A DNA stretch of 64,000 nt, from positions 1,240,001-1,304,000 of the forward strand of contig JARFIW010001364.1 of the NCBI GenBank assembly GCA_036346225.1, in the 5' to 3' direction. Of this stretch, positions 10,620-20,711 are shown one piece after another. The translations under genes were made by a program, and so were the position numbers. This stretch comes from Platerodrilus igneus. Its lineage: Eukaryota > Arthropoda > Insecta > Coleoptera > Lycidae. Position 1 is the stretch's first letter; every line of letters begins with the position of its first letter. A model generated the notes under the pieces. It was given only the letters and a program-made list of their open reading frames with translations. It was not told the DNA's origin and did no database searches.

Positions 10620-10916
10620 GTAAGTGATAGGTCTTGTTTTTTTAATGGTAATGTTAAAATATGTATGTATATATTTTTGGAGAGGTACATCTGAAGATAT
10701 AGGACTGCCAGCAGCTTTCCAAGTAACTTCTAAAAGGTTAGTAGTAATCGCAGAGATCATTAGATATTGATTGTGATAAAAATCAATAATAAATATTAGA
10801 TAATGCAAATTTGACATACTGACATTTGTGTCTCTGATATCATGTCTTAATTCAATCTTTAGACCTAATTTTAGTATGATTATACCTATGAATTCACTTT
10901 CGTTTGTTTTGCAGAA

Positions 10917-11065
10917 AAATTCGTTTTGGAGATTTTAAAGAGGAAGATTTGTCGATTCCTAAGAAAGCTAATTTGATGTGACGGGCTGCCAGCAAGACAA
11001 TTAAAGTGAAAAATAAGAAAATTAAATATCTGCTTCATAAAATAAGACGAATGCATAAAAAGTAG
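10917..11065 (+). pseudogene. Basic exon of P-A transposase
   Basis: After an acceptor TTTTGCAG near 10909-10916 the frame reads KIRFGDFKEEDLSIPKKANL, one TGA, then a Lys-rich helix (KTIKVKNKKIKYLLHKIRRM) ending in a stop. This resembles the leucine-zipper/coiled-coil step between THAP and catalytic modules in P transposases. Broken by the TGA. Confidence 0.5.
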
Positions 11066-11173
11066 TTACAGTGAAACATTTGTTGACTCATTTAAAATAA
11101 ACACAGAAAATTTCTAATGACTGCTTAGAATTGTTAGAGGTAAATTCATTACTCTTCATAACAATATGTAATT

Positions 11174-11464
11174 GTGGTTAATTTTTCACCGAAAAGCATC
11201 TCAAAGCCCCAGAAAGAAATTATGTTGAGACAACTGAAAATGACACAGACAAAAACATTTCCGCTTGTGTTTCGGTGTTTTGCGTTGACTTTGAATTTTT
11301 ATTCTAATGCTGCGTACAATTACGTAAAAAATGCTTTTGGTAAATGCTTACCTCACCCTACTACTCTTAGAAGATGGCTAACCTCGGTCGATGGTGCACC
11401 CGGTTTTACTGGTGAATCCCTTCGTGCGAATAGGGGTAAAGTAGCTGCGTTAGAAGCTCAAAAC
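11174..11464 (+). pseudogene. P-type transposase N-terminal module of P-A
   Basis: The frame includes YSNAAYNYVKNAFGKCLPHP and TLRRWLTSVDGAPGFTGES, the conserved block before the catalytic core of THAP9/P transposases. It runs up to the insertion site of Gy1; the continuation starts at 15932. Codons after 11464 belong to the Gy1 LTR. Confidence 0.85.
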
Positions 11465-11658
11465 TGTTATGTTATTACTTGGGATATTATTAATTAACAG
11501 CCATTAATAATAAAAACACAGTTGTAATAACTTTATTCACTTTAGTGTACAACGCCTAGTCACACAACCATTCTTAATCAAACTCCTAATAGTAATGTCC
11601 TCGTTTTACAAACTGTCGTAAAACCCTGGATTGCGCTCTCCCCACTCTATACATAACA
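11465..11658 (-). repeat. Gy1 3' LTR
   Basis: 194 bp, begins TGTTATG and ends CATAACA. About 96% identical to 15733-15926. Confidence 0.92.
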
Positions 11659-11672
11659 CTCCTTTCCCTTTT
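11659..11672 (-). promoter_or_regulatory. Gy1 polypurine tract
   Basis: Minus strand AAAAGGGAAAGGAG immediately before the TG of the 3' LTR. It primes plus-strand DNA synthesis. Confidence 0.85.
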
Positions 11673-11903
11673 AAATAAATTACAAATAGTCTTTAAACCT
11701 ACTAGGTACAGTTTTGGTTCAAATTGGGCGTTTCAGCTCTACAGGTACCGGATTAGGTTTGGGCGAGTTATTAACCATAACTTTTAAATTTGACCAGTCA
11801 TCCTCAAAACCGGGACACAACGGAGGATGATTATTATCGCCTAAATAACTTTTTCGCATTTGATTACGATGAACCAAACGAACTATACCACTTTCTAGAC
11901 GGA

Positions 11904-12755
11904 CTAGGTAGGTAAGTTTACTAACAACTTCAAAAATCCTACCTGGTTCCATTTCCTTATCTCCTTTTTTAGAGTTTTAACGAGAACTTTGTCATTTACA
12001 ACGTAAAGGGAAAACACTTTATTATCCTTATAAGACAACGGATGAAATTTATCTTGAGTGTGGATCATGGACAAAGGTGTCCTAATTACATAATTAAACA
12101 TGATTTGCGCTGGAGTGCGCTTTGTAACAGTATACGGTGTATTACGGTATATAAATAAACATTTTAGCAGTTTCAGTTCTAAAGAATCATTGCTCCTACT
12201 AGAAATTACTGACCGTAGTAACATTCTTTTAATTGTTTGCACCCCACGTTCTGCCAACCCGTTAGAACTAGGGTGGTAGGAGGGGCTATTGCCAGCCTTT
12301 ATATTATTACTTTCTAAAAACGATTTAAAGGCATAACTGATAAACGGAGGTCCACAATCGGATATCACCACTTGCGGAAACCCGAAACAAGCAAAAGCTT
12401 GACTTAATTTTTCGATTACTGCTTCAGCAGTAGTATTTTTCATAACTCAACACTCTAACCATTTCGAGTGCTCATCAACTAGTAATAGAAATTTCCCGTG
12501 TTATGTTTCTAAAAAGTCAATGTGCACTCTTTACCAAGCTTGTGTAGACTTGGACATAGGAATGTAAACTTTTTTTTCACTATCATTTTGGGTAAGTTGG
12601 CAACTTTCACAAGATCGAACCATCTTGTCTATATCGTCATTAAGACCCGGCCACCACAAAACTGATCTGGCTAACATTTTTGTACGAACAATACCAGTGT
12701 GGTCTTCATGAAGTAGGTTTATAACTTTACTTCTTAACGTTGTGGGTATAATCAT
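11904..12755 (-). pseudogene. pol: Gy1 integrase
   Basis: The zinc-binding N-terminus at 12755-12531 has LLHEDHTGIVRTKML, WWPGLNDDID and CESCQLTQ (HHCC). The core at 12443-11904 includes VVISDCGPPF (second Asp) and NGLAERGVQTIKRMLLRS (catalytic Glu), then TPAQIMF and a basic C-terminus. The first catalytic Asp falls in the broken gap 12444-12530. A downstream frame 11952-11719 (MEPGRIFEVVSKLTYLVRL) is the C-terminal end of pol. Confidence 0.85.
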
Positions 12756-13183
12756 TCTATTCCCAAACAGAATCGAATTATTTTTAATTCATAGTGCTGT
12801 ACGAACTTTAAAATATGGCTTAAGTTCGTATTTAACTTTCTTTGGCCATCCTTTAACAATGTAATTTTTAACTTCCTGTAAATTAGGGTCATGAGCCGTG
12901 GCTTCATCAACCTCATGAAATGAAACAAACTTTTGAGCAACAAAAAACACTCAATATTTAGACTATCATCAATTAACGTGGGTTGATTAACTGGTAACCT
13001 CGATAATGCATCAGCATTAGGGATGTTACTACCCTTTTTATATTTTATAGAGTAATTAAAACCTGACAGTAAAATTGGCCAACGCTGCAATCTTGCCGCT
13101 GTAACTGGTGGAATATTTTTCATAGGGTTAAAAATAGTTTGTAACGGTTGGTGATCGGTGACTAAAGTAAAATGTCTACCGAT

Positions 13184-13480
13184 TTAATATTTTGCAAACT
13201 TTTTAACAGCAAAAACAATTGCTAACGCTTCCCGTTCAATTTGGCTATATCCCCTAGGAGATAAGGTGGAGGAAGCAAACAGAATAGGTTTTTCTATTCC
13301 ATCAACTAACTGAGCAGAAACTGCTCCAACTCCAACGCTACTACTGTGACAAGTCACAACTAACGGTAGTGTGGGATTGTACAGCATAAGTAGGGTTTGT
13401 TCAGACAATAGATGTTTGCCTGTTTCAAACACTTTTTGGCAATCCTTTGTCCATTCAAAGGATACGCCACTTCTAGTCAA
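13184..13480 (-). pseudogene. pol: Gy1 RNase H domain
   Basis: The frame contains FEWTKDCQKVFETGKHLL, then VVTCHSSSVGVGAVSAQ (the catalytic Asp of the usual CDAS motif is replaced by His), SSTLSPRGYSQIEREALAIV and FAVKKFAKY. The IEREALAI block holds a catalytic Glu. A shifted frame to its right (13123-12752) continues with ILLSGFNYSIKYKKGSN and NADALSRLP, the RNase H end. Confidence 0.8.
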
Positions 13481-13481
13481 A

Positions 13482-14661
13482 TTATGTAACGGTTCTAAAA
13501 TGACGTAACTCTCTAGGTAAAAATTTATGATAAAATGTAAGTAAACCCAACCAAGCCTTTACCTGTTTAACATTTTCAGGTCTGGGCGTATTTTGAATAT
13601 TCGTAATTTTATCTTTACAAGGTGAAATACCTTTTTCGCTTAACATATAACCTAAACAAGATAAACTTTTACAAAAAAAACTGAGATTATTCGATATTAA
13701 CTTTAACATTAAATTGGTTTAATCGTGTAAACACTTGAACCAAACGTGTTTCACACTCACTAACATTAGTACCTCCTATGATTATATTATCAATATAACA
13801 ACGTGTGTAACTCAAACCTGCGAGTATTTGATCCATTATTGATTGAAATAGACCTGGGGCGCTGGCTAAACCAAAACATAATCTATTTCAGCGATACAGA
13901 CCTAAATAAGTATTGACTGTCAATAATTCTTTAGATGCATCATAAATTTTAACCTGTAAATAAGCATTACGTAAATCAATTTCACAAAAAATAGCACAGC
14001 CATGAAAAGAATTCAACAATTCTTCGACTACAGGCAATGGATATTGCGCTATATCTATACACTGATTAACATTTCGTAAATCTGCACATAATCATAACTT
14101 TCCATCCTTACGTGCAACACATACCAACGGACTGGCCCATGGGCTATAATCAGACGTAATTTTACTTATAATTACTTGCTTAACTAAATTGTTAATTTCG
14201 GTAGTAACTTTATCTTTTAAACTGTATGGAACATTATAAGCTTTTTGAAAAACTGGTTGAGCATTATCTTTTGTAGCTATGCTAACTTCAAAAGATTCTA
14301 CAGGCTCAAAATTTTCAACATTAAAAACTTTTGGAAATTTACTTTTTAAAATTTCAACAATAAAACTTTTGTCAGTAACTACGTTACAGTTTAATAACAA
14401 ATTTCTCCAACTAGGGTTTAACATTTCCAACCAATTTCGACCTAATAAGGGTCTTTGCAATCGATTGTTACTAACAATTAACGTTAACTTAAAATGATTA
14501 TTATTATAAGGTACCTGAGGTTTGAACATACCTATTACTACGGTGGGCTCACTATTAGCTGCCGTTAACTTCAAATTTTCAATCTTACCTAATGGCCATG
14601 ATTTAAAATACTTTATGTACCAAAAATTTGGTATCAACGTAACTGCTGATCCGCAATCAAC
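13482..14661 (-). pseudogene. pol: Gy1 protease and reverse transcriptase (broken)
   Basis: Right after the Gag stop the frame gives VDCGSAVTLIP, an aspartic protease active site with Cys in place of the usual Ser/Thr. RT follows: DYSPWASPLVCVARKDGK at about 14150-14092, then in broken frames a GLASAPGLFQSIMDQIL block near 13850, and the catalytic box at 13786-13797, which reads YIDN instead of Y-x-DD. The thumb/connection (NVKQVKAWLGLLTFYHKFLP) is near 13560. Multiple stops separate the parts. Confidence 0.8.
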
Positions 14662-15549
14662 TTAGAAATTTATGGGAATTCCATTTATTCCTAAACTTAC
14701 AACAACTGGTTCTATTGCTTGGGAAACAATCTGCACATTAAGGTTGCCATCTGCTGTAATGTTTTTCACTGTTTTATTACAGTCTTTAGCAATATGCCCA
14801 TACTGATTACAAACAAAACATCTCCATTTATTTCTAGGACATTCTGACACACGGTGATTGCGATTGCATTTTGAACAAACAACTTTTGTTTTTGTACGGG
14901 TGGCACCTGAAAAATTTTTCAACGGATGTTGAACAACTGCAGGAACGTAACTGGACTTTGCGTTCACTTTCGAAACCTTACTAACATTTGAACTTGATAC
15001 CTCTTGAAAAACTTGACTTTGCATTTTTATCAACTCCATGTCAATGCATAATTTCTGAGCTTTTTCAAAATCCAACTTGGGTTCTGAAAGAAGTTTACGA
15101 ACCATGGATTCATCTCTTAAACCAGCAATTAAAATATCCCTGAGGGCATCATTTAAAAATTCGCCAAAATTACACGTGTTTGATAACTTCTTCAAGCTAA
15201 TAATGAAGTCTTTGATTGATTCATCTTTTTGTTGACGTCGCGTGTAAAATTTAAAGTGTTCAGCTATTTCTAATTGCGGTGGAGCATAATGTTTTTTAAG
15301 CTCTACAACTAACTCACGAAACGTTTTATTTTTAGGTTCCACGGGAACCATCAGATTTTTCAGTACACCATAGATTTCTGGACCGATTACCACTAACAGC
15401 GTAGCAACCTTTTCTGTCTCGTTTGTGTGACTAACCTCAAAAAACAATTCCAGCCGCTCCAAATAATTCTGGAAGGGTTCATTCATCCCTAACTGTGAAA
15501 CAGTTACATTATAACGATTTCCATTTCTGTCGTTTTTATCCATTTCCAA
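14662..15549 (-). CDS. gag: Gy1 Gag
   Basis: A 295-residue open frame starting MEMDKNDRNG. It has a capsid-type helical region (NYLERLELFFEVSHTNE, RELVVELKKHYAP, KFYTRRQQKDESIKDFI) and a C-terminal pair of zinc knuckles: CSKCNRNHRVSEC and CFVCNQYGHIAKDC. The second is canonical C-x2-C-x4-H-x4-C; the first has its His one position off. Gag packages element RNA in virus-like particles. The frame ends in a TAA that is directly followed in the same frame by the protease motif. Confidence 0.85.
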   Translation of the reverse strand: MEMDKNDRNGNRYNVTVSQLGMNEPFQNYLERLELFFEVSHTNETEKVATLLVVIGPEIYGVLKNLMVPVEPKNKTFRELVVELKKHYAPPQLEIAEHFKFYTRRQQKDESIKDFIISLKKLSNTCNFGEFLNDALRDILIAGLRDESMVRKLLSEPKLDFEKAQKLCIDMELIKMQSQVFQEVSSSNVSKVSKVNAKSSYVPAVVQHPLKNFSGATRTKTKVVCSKCNRNHRVSECPRNKWRCFVCNQYGHIAKDCNKTVKNITADGNLNVQIVSQAIEPVVVSLGINGIPINF

Positions 15550-15717
15550 TATTTAATAAACTTATTAAACTGGTGTAATATTAATTACACTAAACCATTC
15601 TCCCAAAACCGACTGGTTTTAACTTCCGAAACAACAAAAACCGAAACGTGCATTCAACTGACCTTAACCGCGAACGTTACAATCAAGATTTTTCTTGCAC
15701 TCAGGTGGATTACTAAA

Positions 15718-15732
15718 CCAACTCATCGCCAA
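15718..15732 (-). promoter_or_regulatory. Gy1 primer-binding site (tRNA-Ser type)
   Basis: Directly inside the 5' LTR the minus strand reads TTGGCGATGAG. Nine of ten bases of TGGCGATGAG fit the complement of an insect tRNA-Ser(GCT) 3' end (TGGCGACGAG), known as a primer of mag-type elements. The tRNA sequence is from memory. Confidence 0.55.
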
Positions 15733-15926
15733 TATTATGTTATTACTTGGGATATTATTAATTAACAGCCATTAATAATAAAAACACAGTTGTAATAACT
15801 TTATTCACTTTAGTGTCCAACGCCTAGTCACACAACCATTCTTAATCAAATTTCTAATAGTAATGTCCTCGTTTTACGAACTGTCGTAAAACCCTGGCTT
15901 GCGCTCTCCCAACTCTATACATAACA
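15733..15926 (-). repeat. Gy1 5' LTR
   Basis: 194 bp. The left terminal TG has become TA. On the minus strand the element starts here. Confidence 0.92.
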
Positions 15927-15931
15927 AAAAC

Positions 15932-17398
15932 AAGATGCTGGTTTTAGGTTTGATAATAGATGAAATGAGTATAAGAAAGCATGTTAGTTGGAATGGAAAA
16001 AGATATCAAGGATATGTTAATTTGGGAACTCACATAGAAAGTGACTCATTGCCCGAGGTCAAGCAAGCATTTGTATTTCTACTAGTAGGACTAAATACAA
16101 GATGGAAGATACCAGTGGCATACTTTTTGATTGACGGTCTGCTGCAGCGAAAAGAGCTAACCTAATTCGCGATTGTTTAAAATTGCGCACGGTTGTAACG
16201 CGAATATTGTGTCACTGACATTGGATGGGACAACAACTACTTTTGCGACAGCAAGTGCGGTAGGAGCAAAACTAAAATATTCAAATTTGGAACCATGGTT
16301 TACTCATCCAATGAGCACTGAAAAAGTTCACGTGTTTCTTGATGTATGCCACATGATAAAACTAATACGCAATACTCTGGGCGACTGGAAATGTTTACGT
16401 GATAGCACAGGTGGTATTATTAACTGGAAGTACTTTGAAAACATCGTAGATTTTCAAGAAAAAGCCTACTTGCATGCAGAAAACAAACTCAGACGGAGGC
16501 ACTTAAATTTCAGAAAAGAAATGATGAAGGTAAATATAGCAGTTAAAGTTTTTAGTAATAGCATGGCTGATGCACTACACTATATTGATTAAGATCTTGC
16601 TCTAAAAAACTTCAGAAATTCCGAACATACAGGAAATTTTTGCAGAATTTTAAATGATGTGTTTGACGTACTCAATTCTAGAAACGTCTTGCCAAAATAT
16701 ATTTGTAGTAAACCATTTTCATCTGATAATGAGCAAAGTATAAAGCATCTCTTAAATAAAGCCATATTTTATTTATCTTCTCTAACAATTCTGGATGGAA
16801 GGAATATTCTTCATACCAGATCAAAGACTGGATTTGTAGATTTGATTATTTCAATGCAAAGTGCTATGAATTTATATCATGAAATTGTTAAAAAACAAAA
16901 AATTATACAGTTTTTGCTTACATATAAACTAATTCAAGATCACTTAGAAATGTTTTTCTCCGCAATCAAAGCTAGAGGGGGCTTCAATAATAATCCTACA
17001 GCAGTGCAATTTTAAGGACATACAAGAGACTTTTAATACATAATTAAGTCACGTCTGCAGAACTGTCTAATTGTGTTGCTCAAGATTTTACGAGTATTTT
17101 GACCGTTTCCAGTTCAAGCACACAAAATGCCGATGCCTTAATTATCAAAGATATTACCGCATCCGCAGCCGATAGTTTTATTTACACTGAAAATACCTCC
17201 CGGTATGTGAACGACGTTGTTGAATATATAGCAGGATTTGTAGCAAAAACAGTTGCTAAAAACATTGCCTGCTCTCATTGCCGCGATTTATTATTTTCTA
17301 TGAAATCAACATCCCTTCTGCTGCAAACAAAAAATCGCAGAGGGTTATGTAAAGCATCATTAGATGTTATAAAACTATGTCGTATTGCTGAGAACATA
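15932..17398 (+). pseudogene. P-type transposase catalytic region of P-A
   Basis: Three open segments (to 16165, 16173-16592, 16659-17015) and the start of a fourth (17099 on) give the RNase H-like core. LGLIIDEMSIRKHVSW carries the first acidic residue, VFLDVCHMIKLIRN the second and QDHLEMFFSAIKARGGF the third, so all three catalytic positions known from the Drosophila P enzyme are kept. VSLTLDGTTTTFATA lies where the GTP-binding insertion occurs. VEYIAGFVAKTVAK at 17215 is the family C-terminal block. Frameshifts and a TAA at 16590 inactivate it. The protein is cut at 17398 by Gy2. Confidence 0.88.
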
Positions 17399-17404
17399 TG
17401 CAAT

Positions 17405-17990
17405 CATCTTGGAATCAGGAAGACTAGAACCAAGTCACTTGATCCTCAATCGGATGGAATAGTTAAAAGAATGAACAGGACGTTAGGAAAGTACCTACCC
17501 AAAATTGTCTCTGAACATCAACGAGACTGGGATCAATATTTACATTTGTTCCTACTAGCGTACCGATCTTCGGTACATGATAGCACAGAATACTTTCCCG
17601 CATGCGTGATGTTAGGACGTGAATTGCGGCTACCATGTGATCTTCAGATTGGATTTAAACCTGGAGAAGAGATTGCAAGTGAAGATTACGTTGGTAAGCT
17701 TCGTGAAAAATCAAATAGCATTCACGAAATCGTCCGAAAGAATATCCAGGCAGCAATCGATCGAATGAAATCACAATATGAAACGAGAGCACAAGAAAGA
17801 AGTTACCAACCTTGAGATTTAGTGTGGTTGTACAATCCACAAAGAAAACGTGGATTGTCGCCAAAACCACAAAGACAATGGGAAGGCCCGTACAAAGTGT
17901 TGAAAAAAATTAATGATGTTGTGTACCGGATCAGAAGATCTCCCCGTGGTAAACCGAAAGTGGTACACTTTGACCGTTTAACATCTTAGG
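17405..17990 (+). pseudogene. pol: Gy2 integrase C-terminal part
   Basis: KHLGIRKTRT-type start, then DPQSDGIVKRMNRTLGKYLP; the catalytic Glu of the family form DGxVERMNRTL is Lys here. DWDQYLHLFLLAYRSSVH, PACVMLGRELRLPCDL and a helical tail (IQAAIDRMKSQYETRA) follow. After a TGA at 17813 the frame continues DLVWLYNPQRKRGLSPK and RIRRSPRGKPKVVHFDRL, the integrase C-terminal binding region. Its first 417 bases are in frame with the P-A tail. Confidence 0.85.
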
Positions 17991-18065
17991 CTGGCAACAA
18001 CCAGGAAGACTCGAGTAATGAGAATGGTGTTCGAAGAGTTATTAATCGTGAGCCAAATGTAGATT

Positions 18066-18812
18066 TTGGAAAGTTTTATGGTGAAGTATGATGGTTCCGC
18101 TAAGGCGAGATTTGGCGTTGTTGTTGAAAAACACCAAGATCTGTTTAGAGCACCAGAAGAGTATTCCCTTGCACATTGCGTAGCTCAAGATCTGAAAATG
18201 TCAAAAGGGATTGCTATTGTTTTCAAGAAAAAGTTTGGATGTGTAGATGAATTAGTACAACAGCAGCCAACTGTAGGAAAAGCTTTGGTTCTTCAGGATA
18301 AAAATCGTTATGTTTACTATCTGGTCATCAAGAATTCTTCATGGCAGAGACCTAGTTATGGACATTTATGGGAGGCTTTGATTAATCTTAAGGCTCAGAT
18401 GATGGAAAATGGAGCAACGAAAATAGCGGTGCCCAAGCTAGGCTGTCGACTGGATCGCTTAGATTGGAGGATATTCTGAAATATGCTAAAAGTAGTTTTC
18501 CAGGACACCATCGTCCAGGTCCTTGTTTGTTGTTATCAACCGGTTGCCTACCAAGACCAAGAAAAGAGTGTTGACTGTTATTTCCAACGACGCGGTGGAT
18601 GCACCAGAGGAGATAGCTGCCGATACCGTCATGACTCATCGAATTGGCGTCAAAATGTATTTAGAGTTACGAGACGTAACGGTTTTAAAGAGGGGGCAGT
18701 GTTGCGAGCTACTACTATGCTACCCATCAAACACACAAGCGCCGTAAGTACTGCATATTCTCCATGGACCAAGTCTTCTAGCAATTACTGGAGAATGAGT
18801 CATTCTTTTTAA
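18066..18812 (+). pseudogene. Gy2 macrodomain plus CCCH zinc finger (one nonsense codon)
   Basis: The macrodomain (about 18110-18540) matches the OARD1/TARG1 type: FRAPEEYSLAHCVAQDL, GIAIVFKKKFG, YYLVIKNSSWQRPSY and PKLGCRLDRLDW. The Lys in LVIK and the Asp in GCRLD sit where TARG1 has its catalytic Lys84 and Asp125; the loop Gly is Arg in this copy. A TGA at 18477 replaces an Arg codon seen in Gy5, and the same frame resumes at 18480. CYFQRRGGCTRGDSCRYRH at about 18570 is a C-x8-C-x5-C-x3-H finger, typically RNA-binding. The frame runs across the PPT into the LTR. Confidence 0.85.
18687..18699 (+). promoter_or_regulatory. Gy2 polypurine tract
   Basis: AAAGAGGGGGCAG abuts the TGTTGCG start of the LTR and is also read as Lys-Glu-Gly-Ala in the pol C-terminal frame. 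Confidence 0.8.
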
Positions 18813-19229
18813 TTTAGAGTATATATAAGACCGCTAATAAGAGTAAGAAGTTAGTCTATATCAGAATGTCGAATATAAATTATATCGTGTAAAGTTAAAT
18901 AATTGAGCTTTATGAAGTCCAAGAGTATACATAAATGTTATATTATGTGTCTAATGTACATGCAGCTTGTAGAATACATAAATAGACAAAAGTGTAATAA
19001 ATAAATAATTGTGTTAGTGTTGTTAATGGACCTATGGTTAAGAAGTTAGCTTAAGAATATATTAGTGCTTGTACATTCATTAGTGTGATATTGCTTCATT
19101 GTTAATTGGACTGAAAACATCTGTAAATAAGGCATATACTGTTAATTAGACTTGTGAACAGTGAGTAATAAGGGCCTTTGTTATTACTTGTTTTAAATTA
19201 GTGAAACGCGGTAGTAGTAGCCAGCTACA
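18700..19229 (+). repeat. Gy2 3' LTR
   Basis: About 530 bp, TGTTGCG...CAGCTACA. It contains a TATA-like block (GTATATATAAGACCG near 18821) and several AATAAA-like signals near 19000. Shares its 3' 100 bp with the Gy5 LTRs, but the U3/R middle differs. Confidence 0.8.
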
Positions 19230-19957
19230 ATATCTAATCCTACACCAATTTCTTCCTGATCAATTAAATTTAACGGTAAACAAAACACATTATATGAATT
19301 TTTAGAAAGAATGACTGAATTAGCTGAAACAAGAAAAATTTCTAAAGAAGAGTTGAATTCGTCTATCATGGAACTCTTTGACGGTGATGCAATTATCTGG
19401 TATAGAAAAATAAAACATTTCATAACCGATTGGAATTCCTTAGTTGCTCGTCTAAAACTAGAATTCCTACCTCCAAATATTGAAACTATGTTATGAAAAA
19501 AAAATGCGTAACAGAAAACAAAAACCAAACTAAACAGTAACTATTTATATGATGAAAATGCAAAATTTATTTCGTAGATTTCAAAAACTACCTTTAGAAT
19601 CAACACGAATTCAAATAATATCGCAAAACTTATTACCTGACTTTATTACACCCTCTCTGTAGTTTTACCTACAATAAATACAATTTCAGATCTAGTAATA
19701 GCTACAAAAAGATTAGAAAAGTCTTTTAGAGTAAAAAATCAAGCACTTTTGTTAAATAACTATAAACAATTAAGTACCTCAACATTTAATCAAAATAAAA
19801 ATACCTTACAAAATAAATTTCAGAAACAAAAAATTCCTACTTTCACACAATCCTTAGATAAAATAAATTATTTTTTGCAACAAAATAAAACAGATCATAT
19901 CACTTCCCTAGACAAGAGTCTCGAGTTAATACAGTAAAATAAAATACACAGTTTAAT
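19230..19957 (+). mobile_element. gag: Gy3 left part: gypsy gag fragment
   Basis: In broken plus-strand frames the segment reads the Gag type of Gy4: LYEFLERMTELAETRKISKE, ELFDGDAIIWYRKIKHFITD, WNSLVARLKLEFLP, then a Gln/Asn-rich stretch (19749-19937). It starts directly at the end of the Gy2 LTR and stops at the P-B insertion; the rest of the element is at 39917 onward. The 5' LTR is missing. Confidence 0.8.
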
Positions 19958-19982
19958 CGTTGATTGAGGTATTGGGAAGATA
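19958..19982. repeat. P-B left TIR
   Basis: 25 bp, exact reverse complement of 39892-39916. Confidence 0.9.
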
Positions 19983-20707
19983 CTCAACTATATGGACGAA
20001 AACGTGTCACATTGTATTGTATATATTGTAAGTAAGTTTGGCATCGAATTTAGCGACAATATACGGAGTTCGCTAAAACTAATAATGGAAAAATGTAATT
20101 GATCTAAGCGGTATATTTCCGTGCTAAGTTTAGTCCCATTTGGGATATCAACAGATGACGCTTCAATAAATGTCATGGCCGTAATATCGGTTATATCACA
20201 CAATCTAAAGAATGTAAATAAATATTGATAATTTATAATGCTGTGGGTAAAATTTTTATAACGGATTGAAAATCAACTTCGAAGCAAAAATAGTCCCAGT
20301 GTTGAGTTTTGCCGGTAAACAAGGGTATATTTATGTTTATTCATTGTGGCGAACTCAGGTCACTGAACTTAAAAAAAGCTGCTCCATTATCAGTATATTC
20401 TGCTTTAAAGGGCGCAGCTGCTAGGGACAGATGCTGTTTCACTCATATACACGGGCGCCTATGACTGAATGATGATAGAGGGGTAAAAAGTAGGTGCATA
20501 GGAATATGATCGTTCTATACTCCTTTCAAACAGTCCCATTCTAAATGAATTTATTGTAAAATGTATACTTATAAAAAGCTTATTATAGAATAAATAGTAG
20601 CAAGATGAACAGTTTGAATACTTATATTGTCAAATGATTATAGATATATTGAATGAATTCTTTTGTAAATAAATAATGTTACAAATGGAAACAAATCTAT
20701 TTTGTAT
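19983..20707. other. Non-coding left interior of P-B
   Basis: No protein family recognised; AT-rich. Confidence 0.5.
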
Positions 20708-20711
20708 TTAA

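Larger units (their letters stand above)
11465..15926 (-). mobile_element. Gy1: full-length Ty3/gypsy element inserted in P-A
   Basis: 194-bp LTRs at both ends (TGTTATG...CATAACA), an exact 5-bp target duplication AAAAC (11460-11464 and 15927-15931), a tRNA-Ser-like PBS, a clean PPT and the gag-PR-RT-RH-IN order on the minus strand identify a complete gypsy. LTRs differ at about 7 of 194 positions, so the insertion is not very recent. The protein type resembles the mag/K02A2.6-like lineage. Stops throughout RT show it is dead. Confidence 0.93.
10253..17398 (+). mobile_element. P-A: P-element (THAP9-like) transposase, split by Gy1 and 3'-truncated
   Basis: Spliced THAP domain exons (10253-10619), a short basic exon (about 10917-11065), the P-type N-terminal module (11174-11464) and the catalytic core (15932-17398) lie in order on the plus strand. 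A gypsy element (11465-15926) is inserted in the middle and Gy2 replaces the end. Terminal inverted repeats of P-A were not found; the 3' one is lost at the Gy2 junction. Multiple stops and shifts show it is inactive. Confidence 0.85.
17400..19229 (+). mobile_element. Gy2: 3' half of a macrodomain-bearing gypsy element
   Basis: Begins abruptly inside the integrase (near 17400) against P-A and ends with a complete 3' LTR at 19229. It aligns with minus-strand Gy5 (46980-45461). Gag, PR and RT are absent. Its value is a second copy of the unusual integrase-macrodomain-CCCH arrangement. No target duplication can be tested because the 5' end is truncated. Confidence 0.88.
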
